Of a stretch of 64,000 nucleotides of DNA, positions 22,013 through 32,739 are shown piece after piece. Source of the stretch: Lepidostoma basale. Its lineage: Eukaryota; Arthropoda; Insecta; Trichoptera; Lepidostomatidae. Numbering within the stretch: the stretch's first letter is position 1; each line of letters opens with the position of its first letter. Location of the stretch: assembly GCA_022606425.2 (NCBI GenBank), contig JAHDVF020000751.1, positions 816,501 through 880,500 on the forward strand. Reading direction: 5' to 3'. The position numbers and the translations under genes are program-made. The notes beneath the pieces are model-generated. The model saw only the letters and a program-made list of their open reading frames with translations. It did no database searches and was not told the origin of the DNA.

Positions 22013-22450
22013 CAGTATTGTGTTGTGTATTAGCTCCACAGCACCGGTGAAGGAAGGAGTTTTTTTTCGGCCCACAGTTTGAGAAGCGTGACCTTGCGGC
22101 GCTCCAGGCCCGGGCCGCGGTACTTTCACTCTCCTCTCGCCGTAGGAAAGTACCGCCGAATGAGGCAACGGCCAATGATGGCGTTCCTATTACTGCCACT
22201 TTCGGTGCAATTTACAACGAATTACAGTTCAAATTTCGATTTCATGCGATACTTAAAAATACCGCAGCCACTGAATACGGTTTCTTCTTCTATGCTTTCT
22301 CGCCACAGCGATTTACTTTGAAGTGTTGCCGTAGTAGAAGGTTGCCCGCCAATTTGTTATAGGACGTAGCGGCGCCCTTTGGTCAGCTTCGCTAATGCGA
22401 TCTCTAGACCCGGTCTCTAGACCCATTCCAACAAAAGAATGAGGCACACA
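22013..22450. other. GC-rich unique patch
   Basis: Distinctly richer in G, C and CpG than its surroundings (for example GCGGCGCTCCAGGCCCGGGC at 22098). No recurrent repeat except a family C scrap at 22348-22390. Could be a promoter or exon remnant; no coding frame is convincing. Confidence 0.35.
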
Positions 22451-22565
22451 ATTCCACATTCATTTCTTTTTCATTTCTATATCCCTTATTATTTTGTTTA
22501 TTTACCATATTCAATAAAATACAGCGGAGCGTAGAAGTAATATGGGGTAGATTAAATTAGTAGAC

Positions 22566-22850
22566 GACCTTCGTGGCAGAGTGGTAAGAGCTCTGACTTC
22601 CATATCGAAGGTCGTCCCGGGTTCGATTCCCGGCGATGGCAGTGTGATTGTCACATTGTCTTTGGTCTGGTGTAGAATTCACGTGACAATAAAATGGCGA
22701 TAGATTGGCTACCTATCACGTGTCATGTGAATCATCAATATAATAGCAAAAAATAATGTGTGTACAGTAATTGGGTTTAAGCGACCTGTTGTATACAAAA
22801 TAAATAAATAAATAAATAAAAATAAAAAAATAAAAAATAAATGTGGTCTG
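22566..22850 (+). repeat. tRNA-derived SINE
   Basis: tRNA-like head with A box TGGCAGAGTGG (about 22579) and B box GGTTCGATTCC (about 22620), then a tRNA-unrelated body (GTAGAATTCACGTGACAATA) and an (AAAT)n tail. A second copy lies at 55640-56085, which argues for a SINE rather than a tRNA gene. Confidence 0.8.
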
Positions 22851-23025
22851 GCACCCCCTTGTTGTTGCCGTATTTAAATGTAAGTCCCGGATGGACCGGG
22901 GATAGGCTCAGTGAGTGTACGAGCGAGGCTGATAAAAGGGTGCCGCTACGCCCTATAACAGCCTTGGGTATGTGGCGGGAACTATTATATCGATTAAAAA
23001 AAAATCTATATCCCAGTCTCATCAA
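22838..23025 (+). repeat. Family C repeat
   Basis: Dispersed repeat with TCTGGCACCCCCTTG, GGATGGACCGGGGA, CGAGCGAGGCTGA and CCCTATAACAGC blocks. Related copies: 27350-27490, 39770-39880, 52905-53065 (minus). No coding capacity was seen; class unknown. Confidence 0.6.
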
Positions 23026-23199
23026 ACAGAGCAAAACAAGATAGTTTTCCGTCGCCTTTTCCATGGATTTTCTGTAGAGGTAACCTTCCCTTAGCTGGTG
23101 GGTCTCAGTTTTATGACGCTGAAGATACGCTGTACGTTATCTCCCTGTCAACTGTTATTATTATTATTAAATCGTTCTTAACAAAATATGTAACCTGGT

Positions 23200-23359
23200 T
23201 ATAGAAAATCCACCTATAGTACAGGTGACCTTCAAGTATCTAGGCATAGACCTGGTGGGAGGAGCTGATCTGCGGGAAGAAATTCAAGTCCAAGTAAACA
23301 AGGCAGCTGTAATCTCTGGTGCTCTAAAATCCACAATATGGAAAAACAAACACATGGCC
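23200..23359 (+). mobile_element. RTE-E, left part
   Basis: Encodes KYLGIDLVGGADLREEIQ and NKAAVISGALKSTIWKN, the RTE-E region just after the RT palm. It is cut at ACATGGCC (23352-23359) and continues at 24470. Confidence 0.7.
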
Positions 23360-24469
23360 TATTCATTGTTTCTTGAACAATGACTGTTTGAAACAAGTTC
23401 TCCACAGGGGTGACCTTGGTGGAGAGCTGTGGAGCCCACGGTTGGTGTAGCGTTCACATACTGTTGTAAACAAGCTCTCCACAGGGGTCACCGTTGTGGA
23501 GCCCACGGTTGGTGTGGCATCCACAGGAGACACCATTTTCGTTCAATACGTCCGCACTCCACCGATGCGATGCCGCTATGCAACTGACCTTGACTGGTGG
23601 AATGTGGAGCGCCCACATTGTGGAATGCGTGTTTACAACGACGGGATCCACATGCTACTATGCGCATCCGTCCACAAAGGTTGTTGAAGATCAAAAGAAT
23701 TTCACAAATATTTGTAATTATTCTGGTCAATTCTTTGGCGTATAAGATAGGAGTGATACTCCAGGCGACTTCTAAAACAGTGCGCTAGGAGGCGGTAGCC
23801 TCTTCGCATTGTGTTAATAAAGTAGTTTGCTAAATGCTAAACAGTCATTCTCCATAGATGGCGTTAGTGGGTGGATTGTATAGATTAATCTTAAAAAATT
23901 GATAAGTACAATCAAATCTACATAGATGGCTAACTGGAACTGACACGTGAAGATAGGTATGGATTTGGAGTATATATACAACTTCCAAAAATGTATCATG
24001 CATGATCATAATAACAATGGTGGAATGGGGAATGTTGTAATTACATAAAGCGTGCGCTTAACCCAACCAATGACAGGTCATAAGTCCTGTAAACACCTTG
24101 ATCATCCATATTCAGTTTCCAGTTTGCGTCTTCGTCTCTATTGAGATACAATTAAAAAAATTTAAAAGAATTTTTGTTTCAAACAAGTGTCTACACAGTT
24201 TTAAACCGCCGGTGGAGACCGATGTGGAGAGCTTGTTTAAAACAGTGTGGCACGGCTTTAAATTATTAATATGTATGAAAAACGTTAGTTTTCAAGGAGT
24301 TTTAATATAATATTTATGTAAGACATGGCTTCCCTTCTAAGGCTTTTTTAAATATGAAATTTTTTCACAATCACATTATGAAAATGCTTTAAAAGGGCCA
24401 AACATGTCATATATAAATATTATAATAAAACTCCTTGAAAACTATCGTTTTTCATACATATTTATAAAG
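23360..24469. mobile_element. Compound insertion: K containing N and P
   Basis: Flanked by an 8-base duplication ACATGGCC (23352-23359, 24470-24477) inside one RTE-E copy. The outer ends are family K (TTCATTGTTTCTTGAACAAT at left; inverted arms near 24265-24325 and 24395-24465 at right). Inside is a family N MITE (left end ACTGTTTGAAACAAG at 23388, right end near 24250), itself split by a family P segment (about 23730-24170). Confidence 0.6.
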
Positions 24470-24595
24470 ACATGGCCATTAAGAGTAAGATGAGAATCTA
24501 TAAAGCATGCGTAAGACCAATAATAACATATGGCGTCGAAGCAAGGGCAGACACAGTAAGGACCAAACAAGTTTTGAGGACTTCCGAGATTGTCT
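24470..24595 (+). mobile_element. RTE-E, right part
   Basis: Continues the copy from 23359: MAIKSKMRIYKACVRPI, then ARADTVRTKQVLRTSEI, after which the sequence switches to RTE-A2. Confidence 0.65.
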
Positions 24596-25548
24596 TGTCT
24601 GAATACGGAGTGAGCACAAAACCGATACGGGCGGTTGCTTCTCTCTACGAAGGAAGCACTGCCAGTGTTAGGGTAAATGGGGACATCACACCCTGGTTTG
24701 ATATCACAAAGATGTTAAGCAGGGCTGCATGATGCCTCCATGGTTGTTCAATCTGTATATGGACAAGTGTATGAAAGAACTGAAAGGAATAAATGCTGGT
24801 GCTAAGATGAGTGATTTGTCTGTAAATTGTCTGCTTTACGCGGACGACGCCGTTCTCGTTGCGGATAGTGCGGACGAATTACAATACAAGTCTTGGTGTT
24901 AAGAATGTATGAAGTATGCAAGTCAAATGATTTAATGATGAATGTTGGAAAGTCAACTGTGATGGCTTTTGAAAGGGAAGAGCAAATGATAGTTTCTAAC
25001 ATAAGTGTGAACGAAGAGAATTTGGAGCAGGTGAGTGAATTTGTGAATTTAAGTAGCATGTTCACAGTGGATGGCCGAACGGATAGTGACGTCGAAAGAA
25101 GGGTTGGTGCGGGTAACAAAGTGAATGGAGCTTTAAAAATAGTTATTGGAAACAAGAATTTATCAATGAAAGCGAAAACGGCCGTTCACAATGGAGTTCT
25201 GGTCGCAATCCTTATGTATGGGAGTGAAGTAGGAATACGGCAGAAGAAGGATGAGAGCGGAATAAATGCGGTAGAGATGAGGTCCCTAAGACGTATGTGT
25301 GGTAGAACGATATATGACAGAATCTCAAATGAAGATATAAGAAAGGAATGTAGAGCGGAAGAAGGTATTATGAACAAAATTATGAAAGGATCGCTGCGTT
25401 GGTTGGACATATGGAGCGCATGGATGGACAAAGAATGGTTAAGAAAATATACGTTATTGATTTAAATGGAGTACGGAGTCGAGGTAGACCGAGGAAAACA
25501 TGGCATGACCAAATTAATCAAATTTTAAAGGTTGGTCATGTAAGGTTT
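24596..25548 (+). mobile_element. RTE-A2 with reverse transcriptase palm
   Basis: Longest RTE-A copy here. It holds RT motifs QGCMMPPWLFNLYMDKC (about 24718-24768) and LLYADDAVLVADSADE (about 24832), then the SVNEENLEQVSEFVNLSSMF region, MRSLRRMCGRTIYDRIS and GRPRKTWHDQINQI. Frameshifts at about 24710, 24885 and 25400 disable it. YADD fixes the family as a non-LTR retrotransposon. Element M is inserted at its 3' end. Confidence 0.8.
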
Positions 25549-25922
25549 CAAAAGGGTAGTAGGGCTAAGATGGGGTATGTTTTGCTGGAAAGTATGCCTC
25601 TATAAAATGTCGTAAGGCGCCATGTTGCATTTACAACAGCAACACTACTATCAAGTCCAACTCTCTAGCGTCCACGAGAGATCTTTTAAAGACCCCGCGA
25701 ACCCCGGGCAATGTGGCACATATTACTTGTTAGCAGATAGAGTGAGGACGAATGGCGAGCTTCCAGCGCCATAAAACTGGATACACCCAGCCAAGGGAAG
25801 GTAACTCCGACAGAAAATCCTCCAGAGAAGGTAAGGGGATACCACTCTGGATATTTTTCCGCAAGTCATCACTATGAGGGTGATAGTCAACGTTGGGAAG
25901 ACCTGACAGGACACAGAAAGAA
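25549..25922 (+). mobile_element. Element M, non-autonomous, in RTE-A2
   Basis: Non-coding, ~370 bases, with GCAACACTACTATCAAGTCC, AGCCAAGGGAAGGTAACTC and an end similar to the RTE-L end (CAACGTTGGGAAGACCTGAC, AGAAAGAAGATGAAG). A GGTCATGT-type duplication flanks it, and RTE-A2 resumes right after. Confidence 0.65.
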
Positions 25923-26025
25923 GATGAAGGTCATGTTAGATGTCGGAAGAATCGACGTGCGTGTATGTCTCGTTGTATGAATGTGGAGGAATCTGCGATG
26001 AAACGGCGTGATGGTTTGTTGTTGT
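25923..26025 (+). mobile_element. RTE-A2 tail after element M
   Basis: Resumes with GTCATGTTAGATGTCGGAAG and ends GGCGTGATGGTTTGTTGTTGTT. Most of the terminal VWRSILSAYP segment is deleted. Confidence 0.65.
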
Positions 26026-26214
26026 TCATTAGAGGGTTATTAAAAATATATTTTTAAATCGGTAAACTTGTGAGCAGTTCTGTGAAAAGGATAAATTTCT
26101 ATTCTGGTCAATGTTAACTCATCAATTAAAAAAAGCTATTCTTAGTTTATGAGTAAAGAATAAGTATTAAGATATGCCATGTATGTAAAAATAAATTTAA
26201 ATTTAATAGGGTTG

Positions 26215-26530
26215 AAGTAAGCGCATACACAGTCAGTATAAAACAAGTTCTAAGACTTGCGAGATGAAGACACTTAAGACGATATCAGACACTAAAACAT
26301 CGCATTAGGAACACCAGGATAAGATAGTTATGTGAGGTTGAGGATATTATAAGATGTAGTAGACAGAGAATGAGGTATTGGTACATTCATGTCTAAAGAA
26401 TAGACACCACCAGACTCCCCTATATTGCACTACATAATCAGCCTCGTGGGTCTTGTCCGCGTGGGAGACCTCCTAAAAGATTAAAGAACAGCTGGGAATC
26501 CACCTCAAAGGAGGAGCAACCATAGATATC
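26215..26530 (+). mobile_element. RTE-E 3' end
   Basis: Decayed RTE-E from the KQVLRLARMKTL-like region to GRPPKRLKNSWEST at 26460-26510, then an SDEE-like end. Confidence 0.6.
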
Positions 26531-26534
26531 TCCG

Positions 26535-26850
26535 ACAGTGACAGCACAGATTGTTTTAGAGTCAATCTGCCTCTGGTGACACCGGTGCGAAGAGCAATTA
26601 GTCTGCTGAAAGAGGTCTCCTCGGAGATCGACGTCTTTCATATTAGTGAAAGTACGTTCAGGGGACAAATACTCTCGACTTTAGAAAGCATCTTGTCTTC
26701 CGAATGTCGAACCATCTCTAATGCGTTCCTGGTATTATGTTGAGTGTATGTAATATTTTACCTGTACTCAATAGATACTTTAAACATTTTTACTGTTTGC
26801 AATGTCTTTTGAGTAAATAAACTGATTTGATTTGATTTGATTTGAAAAAC
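26535..26850 (+). mobile_element. Family I 3' end with (TGATT)n tail
   Basis: Plus-strand copy: VNLPLVTPVRRAISLLKEV-like coding end, then a 3' UTR (GAACCATCTCTAATGCGTTC, TTGAGTAAATAAACTGATTT) and the pentamer tail at 26822-26846. It defines the true 3' end of family I. Confidence 0.75.
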
Positions 26851-26924
26851 CCTATGGAGAATAGACCACATAGGTCTTCAACAAGGAAAAAGAAGTAAAA
26901 GTATATTCGAAGCTAAATTTTAAG

Positions 26925-27349
26925 GCAAGGATGGTGAAGTTGAAGAAGTTATTTGATAGTAACATTCCACAAAGTCTGAAACGCCAAATAAATGATCAAT
27001 GCGTACATCCAGTACTGACATATGGAGCAGAAACGCTAACCCTCACCAAGTCGACCATAAGAAGACTCCGTGTAGCACAGAGGAAACACAAAAGAGCCAT
27101 GCGTGTAAGACTCTCAGACCGGATAAGAAATACTGAAATACGTAGAAGGTCGGGATTAACAGATATCGTTGAAAGGGTGGCTAAGCTTAAATGGTCATTT
27201 GCAGGACATGTTGCCAGATTGGTAGACGATAAATGGACCAGAAGGGTGGTGGAGTGGAGACCCCGCGAATATAAAAGAAACAGTGGGAGACCCCCCACAC
27301 GATGGTCCTGTGACATTCGAAGAATTGCTGGCGATAGGACAAAAAAAAA
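26925..27349 (+). mobile_element. RTE-D 3' end
   Basis: Open for about 140 codons: LTYGAETLTLTKSTIRRLRV, FAGHVARLVDDKW, RWSCDIRRIAGDR. An RTE end is reached only after a family C insertion (27350-27490). Confidence 0.7.
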
Positions 27350-27580
27350 GATTAAATGCGGTCTTGTACCCCCTTGCGATTGATATATATTAAATGTAAC
27401 ATAAGAACAGGCCTAGGAAGTACATGAGCGAGGCTGACGAAAGGGCGACGCTGCGCCCTATAACAGCTTCGGGTATGTGGTGGGAACCCACTACTCTGAT
27501 GAGACACAATACAGGAATACGTGTAGAAGTATGGGGGAGGCCTTTGTCCAGCAGTGGACAACGACGGCTGTTGAGTAAGT
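27350..27580 (+). repeat. Family C insertion plus RTE-D tail
   Basis: 27350-27490 matches family C. 27491-27580 returns to RTE-D (GGCCTTTGTCCAGCAGTGGA, the YVQQW end in a shifted frame). Confidence 0.55.
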
Positions 27581-27589
27581 GAGTAAGTC

Positions 27590-28082
27590 AGGTGCCTTCT
27601 ATTCTCATATTGGCATTTGATACTCTATCACATACAGATTCACCACACAATTCTTCTTCTTCTTCCTCAGCCTATTCCCGTCCACTCCTGGACAAAGGCC
27701 TCCTCCTTTCGTTTCCATGTCACTCTGTCCTGTGCAGACTGCATCCAGGTTATTCCGAAGTGTCTGTTCAAATCATCCTTCCACCGTAGTTGCGGTCGCC
27801 CTGCACTTCTGTTTGCCGTCTACGGTCTCCAAGTCAGCAGTCTTCTTGTCCACTTTTCGTCTGAGCTTCTGGCTACGTGACCTTCCCATTGCCATTTTAG
27901 AGTCGCCACCCGGTGGATGATGTAAGTGACCTTTGTTTTTTCTCTCACCGTATCGTTTCTAACTCTGTCTTATTCCTAACATGGCTCTTTCCATGGCTCT
28001 TTGGGTCACTCGTAGTTTCTCGGCACTTTGTTTGGACAGTGTAACAGTTTCAAGACCATAAGTACCAACTGGCAGAACGCAC
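27590..28082 (-). mobile_element. RTE-D2 3' end next to RTE-A scrap
   Basis: 27590-27645 is a short minus RTE-A piece. From the (TTC)n run at 27649 to about 28082 lies RTE-D2 on the minus strand, encoding the same VQEW-type end and GRPQLRW segment as 60435-60690. Confidence 0.6.
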
Positions 28083-28440
28083 CACACAAGTAGTCATTAA
28101 AAAATATAAGGTAACAGATACGGGGCATGTCCATGCTTTGTCTTTCCTCACTAAGAACTAAACTCGTTTCCTTGAGCTTGAAGTATTGCAGCTCAGTGGG
28201 TCACTTTCCTTTGAGGGGGGCGTGGCGTGCGAGCGACATCGGCGCCACCTTTATGATCTCAACACAGTTTACTACAATCTTTAACCGGATAATATAATAA
28301 TTAAATAAAACGATGTTTTTTAATAACACTTCCACTTTTGTCTTTTTTCGACAGCGACCGCTTTCGCCAGGTTGCATAGCATCGTCAGACTGGTACCACT
28401 GTTAACTGTTTTGGTAAACAAGAATCTATACAAAATCTTC
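28083..28440. other. Unassigned, with hammerhead-like motif
   Basis: Mostly unrecognised and locally GC-rich near 28210-28250. It contains the minus-strand ribozyme-like motif at 28356-28388. Confidence 0.3.
28356..28388 (-). ncRNA. Hammerhead-like motif
   Basis: Minus strand: CUGACGA, U, GCUA facing UGGC (one G-U pair) across a 7-base loop, GAAAG, CGGUC. Core CUGANGA, GAAA and GUC are all present; the base after GAAA is G instead of C. Confidence 0.5.
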
Positions 28441-28445
28441 TTCTT

Positions 28446-28755
28446 CTTTCCCGTTGCAAGCTTAAAGCAAACCATCAGTAGTAAGAACTTAAAAATAATA
28501 TTGAAGAAAATATTCAAATTGTCATTAGAACAAATGAAAAATTTATTTATACACTTGTCAAAATTATTTATATAAACGAAAAAAACTTGTATAATTTTAA
28601 CATCGAAACAGTACAAACGCATTACGTGTCACAATTAACTATTATAAAGTGCGGCAACAATCAAATTGACCAAAACAATTCACTTATACATGAAATTTCT
28701 CCAAATTTACGGGAGCACCACATGAACCAAACCAAATTTTCAAAATCAGAACCGG
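28446..28755 (-). repeat. Inverted relative of the element-B left arm
   Basis: Reverse complement of 6829-7170. Read on the plus strand it shows a coding trace (SKNLKIILKKIFKLSLEQMK and later VQTHYVSQLT), so the element-B left arm carries this sequence antisense. Source element unknown. Confidence 0.5.
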
Positions 28756-29045
28756 TTAATTAAGTAGCTTTTGATATGTTTAAATAAATACATTTTTATA
28801 TGGAGTTTTATATCATTGTCCAAGAAGCAATAAATAAAGAACTGCAAATATCAAATTAGAAATTGAATTTCAAAACATAATCTCGACATAAGGAATTCCC
28901 ATACGATTCTCGTTAGTCATGCTTATATTATACATTCATTATATTACTAAACAATATTTAGCAATTTTTTGTTTCACAACACACGCAATTCTCAATGTGG
29001 TCATCAACACATAAGTCGTAAACTAACAATTTTCAAATTTGATAT
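28756..29045. other. K-family end and unassigned spacer
   Basis: 28800-28835 (GGAGTTTTATATCATTGTCC, AAGAAGCAATAAATA) matches a family K terminus. The rest was not recognised. Confidence 0.35.
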
Positions 29046-29049
29046 TATA

Positions 29050-29720
29050 AATGAGTGAGAAAAACACGACAGTCTACAACATAAGCGTGAACGGTAAAAA
29101 TCTGGAACAAGTGAATTTGTTTATTTAGGAAGCTTGTTTACAAAGGGGGTTCGAATTGTCAGTAGGGTCGCGGCGAGTCACATCTTGCTGGAGGGTGTGA
29201 TTCTATAAAATGCTGCGAAACGCCCACCGGCAACACTACTGACTAGTCCAACTCGTTAGCGTCCCTGTCGCGAGCCCCGGGCATGGGGTCACACTCATAA
29301 CCGTGTGATCACAGCAGATAACGAGGGGATGAAAGGCGAGTTTCTGGCGCCTCCAAACCAGATCCAACCAGCTAAGGGAAGGTAACCTCGACAGAAAAAT
29401 CCACCAGAGAAGGCAACGGGAAACCACTCTGGTCACCTTTTCCCGGGAATCACAATGGCGAATACCTTTGCTGTAGTGATCGCCAACGTTGGGGGGACCT
29501 GACATGGCACCAAAAGAAGAAGAAGTTTACAAAGGATGTGATAGTGGAGAAAGATATTAATAGGAGGGTTGGGTCAGACCACAGTGTGAATCGTACACTT
29601 TAAGTTGTCATCGCAAACAAAAGCCTGTCCAAAAAAGTTTAAATGGCAGTACACTATGGTGTTTTTATGACCCATTTACGGATGTAAAGCATGGAACTGG
29701 TAAACACTGGTGCATGTTGA
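29050..29720 (+). mobile_element. RTE-A1 fragment split by element M
   Basis: 29065-29146 encodes YNISVNGKNLEQV and the GSLFTK segment. After element M the copy resumes with GTTTACAAAGGATG, the KDINRRVG-like region and the VVIANKSLSKK region, and fades near 29710. Confidence 0.65.
29147..29524 (+). mobile_element. Element M, full copy with 11-bp duplication
   Basis: 378-bp non-coding element flanked by GTTTACAAAGG on both sides (29136-29146, 29525-29535). The last ~50 bases (GTGATCGCCAACGTTGGGG to GAAGAAGAA) match the end of RTE-L at 6735-6772. No clear A or B box near its start. Confidence 0.75.
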
Positions 29721-29977
29721 GGATCTTCTTTGACTATTACGAGTTCCTCATCAGGCCTCGGGAAATAGAGTGGAAATTTCCATAAAGCCTTCCGTTAACA
29801 AGGTAACTGATGCATAAATATGCGTGCGTTCGTGAGTTATTAATAGTAACCTAATGCCTAATGACTTCCTAAATATACATAAGATAAAGTGGACCCCAAG
29901 CCCTACTTTCATTGTTTTTTTTAAATTGAGGAAAAATTTAACGCCATCTTAAAAAATAACGTTATCCTAAACAACAA

Positions 29978-30622
29978 CAAACAAACCATCACGCCGTTTC
30001 CCCGTAGGTATAGGTAGAGAGAATGGACCGCCACATTACTCTATCCTGGCACACATCTCTAGCTTACTCCACATTCATACAGCGAGTCATACACGCACTT
30101 TCTTCCGAATTCTAACATGACCAACCTTTAAAATTTGATTAATTTGACCATGCCATGTTTTGTTGACTCCGTATTCCATTTACATCATTAACGTATACTT
30201 TTTTTAAACTATTTGTGGCGATGAGGTTCGCAACCCATTACACCGCGTCTCCCGCTGAGCGAAAAGAGAAGGATAGAGTGCCACATCGGTTAAAAGGTGA
30301 CAGTCCATTCTTTCTGCCTACCCTTTCGGGGAGACGGCGTGATGGTTAGTTAGTTAGTTAGTAAGTTCTTTCTCCATCCATGCGCTCCATATGTTCGAAC
30401 CAACGCAGCGATCCTTTCATAATTTTGTTCATTTTGTTGCATTTGAGATTCTGTCGAACATCGTTCTACACACATACGTCTGAAGGACCTCATCTCTACC
30501 GCATTTATTCTGCTTTCATCCTTCTTCTGTCAGTTCCATTGTCGCTTCCATACAAAAGGGTTGGGACCAGAGGTCCACTGTGAACGGCTATTTTCGCTTT
30601 CATTGACAAAATCTTGTTTCCA
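29978..30622 (-). mobile_element. RTE-A2 copy split by element B
   Basis: Minus copy: 29978-30207 holds the terminal region and tail, 30366-30622 the LRWFEHMER-to-TLLYGSD-like region. Element B lies between in the opposite orientation. Confidence 0.7.
30208..30365 (+). mobile_element. Element B, short copy
   Basis: Starts inside the hairpin head (GTGGCGATGAGGTTCGCAAC), then the RTE-A1 end and a (GTTA)n tail. 5'-truncated, inserted in RTE-A2. Confidence 0.7.
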
Positions 30623-30624
30623 AT

Positions 30625-31185
30625 AATCAAATCTGTTTATTTTCTCAAAAGATATTACAAACAGGAAACATAGTAAAGACGTCTATTGAGAACAGGTAAA
30701 ATATAATAAATATATAATACCAGGAACGCATGAGAGATGGTTCGACATTAGGAATACAAGAAATTGTCCAAAGTCAAGAGTCTGAACGTACTTTCACGAA
30801 TATGAAAGACGTCGATCTCCGAAGCAATCATGTTCAGGAGTTTGATTGCTCTCCCCACCGGCATCACCATTGGCAGGTTGGTTCTGCGTCTTAAGGACCT
30901 CATCTCTACCGCATTTATTAGAGTTGGGACCAGAACTCCATTGAGAACGGCCGTTTTCGTTTTCATTGATAAATTCTTGTTACCAATAACTATTTTTAAA
31001 GCTCTATTCACTTTGTTACCGGCACCAATCCTTCTTTCGACGTCACTATCCGTTCGGCCATCCGCTGTGAACATGCTACCTAAATACACAAATTCACTCA
31101 CCTGGTCCAAATTCTCTTCGTTCACACTTATGTTACAAACTGTCACTTGGTCTTCTCTTTCAAAAACCATCACCTTTTTGGAAGT
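30625..31185 (-). mobile_element. Family I end fused to RTE-A2
   Basis: 30625-30885 is a family I 3' end without its pentamer tail. From 30886 the minus strand becomes RTE-A2 (VTVCNISVNEENLDQVSEFV and MFTADGRTDSDVERRIG, read leftward). The direct join in the same orientation suggests recombination or template switching. Confidence 0.6.
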
Positions 31186-31440
31186 TGTATATATGTTAAA
31201 GTCCTACACCAGATTTCACATGTCAGTTTCATGTCAGTTTCACCTGGTGTAGGACTTTAACATATATACAACTTCCAAAAATTTGTTAGACATGGTCATA
31301 AGAAAGCGTGGAATGGAGAATGTTGTAATTCATAAAGCGTGCGCTTAACCCAACCAATGACAGGTCATTAGTCCTGTAAACACCTTGATCAACCATGTTC
31401 AGTTTCCAATTGAGATACAATTAAATCATTACCTGATAAC
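31186..31440. repeat. Family P fragment with local palindrome
   Basis: 31195-31225 and 31232-31262 are inverted copies (GTTAAAGTCCTACACC and reverse), followed by the usual P blocks through GAGATACAATTAAATC. Confidence 0.55.
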
Positions 31441-31625
31441 CCTCAATGGGTGAAATCCAGTATTCATATACAAGTATGTGTATACATTCAAAAAAACATT
31501 TTGTATCATCACTGCACTTTATTTTTTGATTTGTGCACATATTTCGGCTATGATCCAACCTTCTTCAATGTAAAATTTTAAATTGAGGGGACAAAATACC
31601 CAATACCGAAATCAAACGCTGGACA

Positions 31626-31865
31626 AAGCTTGTTGATTTCTACTGCATTTATTCTACTATCATCCTTCTTTTGCCAGTTCCATGCTTCGCTTCCATACAT
31701 AAGGGTCGGTAGAAGAACACCACTGTGCATTACCATTCTAGCTTTTTTGGATAGGTTTTTGTTTGCGATGAAAACTTTAAGTGTTCATAAAAATTCACTT
31801 TGTTGCCTGTTCCAACCCTTCTTTCAATATCCCTCTCCCCTCGCCCATCTCTTGTAAACATCTAG
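31626..31865 (-). mobile_element. RTE-A1 upstream fragment
   Basis: Minus-strand piece from the FTRDGRGERDIERRVGTGN-like region to MRS..ESRINAVE. It lacks the 3' end and tail, so it is a deletion remnant rather than a fresh insertion. Confidence 0.65.
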
Positions 31866-32130
31866 TCCTGGCGCTCTGTAGCTGCCGGACGTTTTTTCAA
31901 ATAGCTCCCCATTTAAATAAAATTTTGAGGGTCTGAGTACTCCATTTGCGTCTATTTAACATCTATTATCACCTTTTAATGAATCAAACAAATCTGTGTA
32001 TCCAAAATTAATTATTTACGTATAGTTTCAGTGAAAAGAACAAATTAAGTTGAAATACGTGAAAGTTTTAAATATAAAGTGCATCGTGTAAACGTCTCTA
32101 AACGGCTATTTCCGAGTCGAGACCTCAAAG

Positions 32131-32307
32131 ATGGTTGCCACATGTGTGTCCGAGTGTCCAGTGAATTGTGTGAAGTGCAACAGGATGATTTATGAGGGAA
32201 CGCCCAAATTCTTGGAAATAATTTGTGAACTTTTACTATGTGCCAAAACATTAAGATTGATAAAACGGAGCATCTTCTACAGCGCCCTTGAGAGGAGCAA
32301 TTCATAA
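32131..32307 (+). CDS. Small Cys-containing ORF, unknown
   Basis: 58 codons starting MVATCVSECPVNCVKCNRM, with a CxxxCxxxCxxC pattern reminiscent of a zinc-binding start, then a hydrophobic LEIICELLLCAKTL stretch and a stop. No splice donor or repeat match was found. It could be the 5' start of a retrotransposon ORF1 or chance. Confidence 0.25.
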   Translation: MVATCVSECPVNCVKCNRMIYEGTPKFLEIICELLLCAKTLRLIKRSIFYSALERSNS

Positions 32308-32424
32308 AAATGGCGCTTTATAAATTATCCAATTTATTATTATTATTATTATTACTATTCAAAACGTATTCAAAAGTATTTTAAATACAATATATACGTT
32401 TTATATGGTTTAAAGGTGGTTTAA

Positions 32425-32670
32425 ATAAGTAATTAATACTTGTTCTTGAACAATATTGTAAAACACCATTAATTAAAGTTAATATGAATTAAAACATCTG
32501 TTTTCTAAAAGTTTTATTACGTTTTATCGGAATGCCATGTTTCTACATGCTTAGGAATTATCAAATGTCGGATATTTGATAAATGTCACGTTAGATAATG
32601 CCTCAGTAAGGCAAAACATGTCATTTACATAAAATATTATTATTATGTTGCTGAAAAAACTCTCTACATC
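32425..32670. repeat. Family K foldback
   Basis: Inverted-repeat element: left arm GTTTTCTAAAAGTTTTATTA, right arm ending GCAAAACATGTCATTTACAT. The right arm carries a degenerate hammerhead-like block (UAGAUAA, U, GCCU/AGGC, AAAAC, AUGUC). Related copies near 39160, 57400 and 60800-61740. Confidence 0.5.
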
Positions 32671-32739
32671 ATTACAACGCGAACCATATGTAAAGCGAAT
32701 TCTAATTAATAATTATAAAACTACTTAATTTGTATTGAC

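Noticed and set aside
22566..22650. Functional tRNA gene
   Set aside because: A and B boxes are present, but a second copy with the same non-tRNA body exists at 55640 and there is a 3' A-rich tail; it is a SINE.
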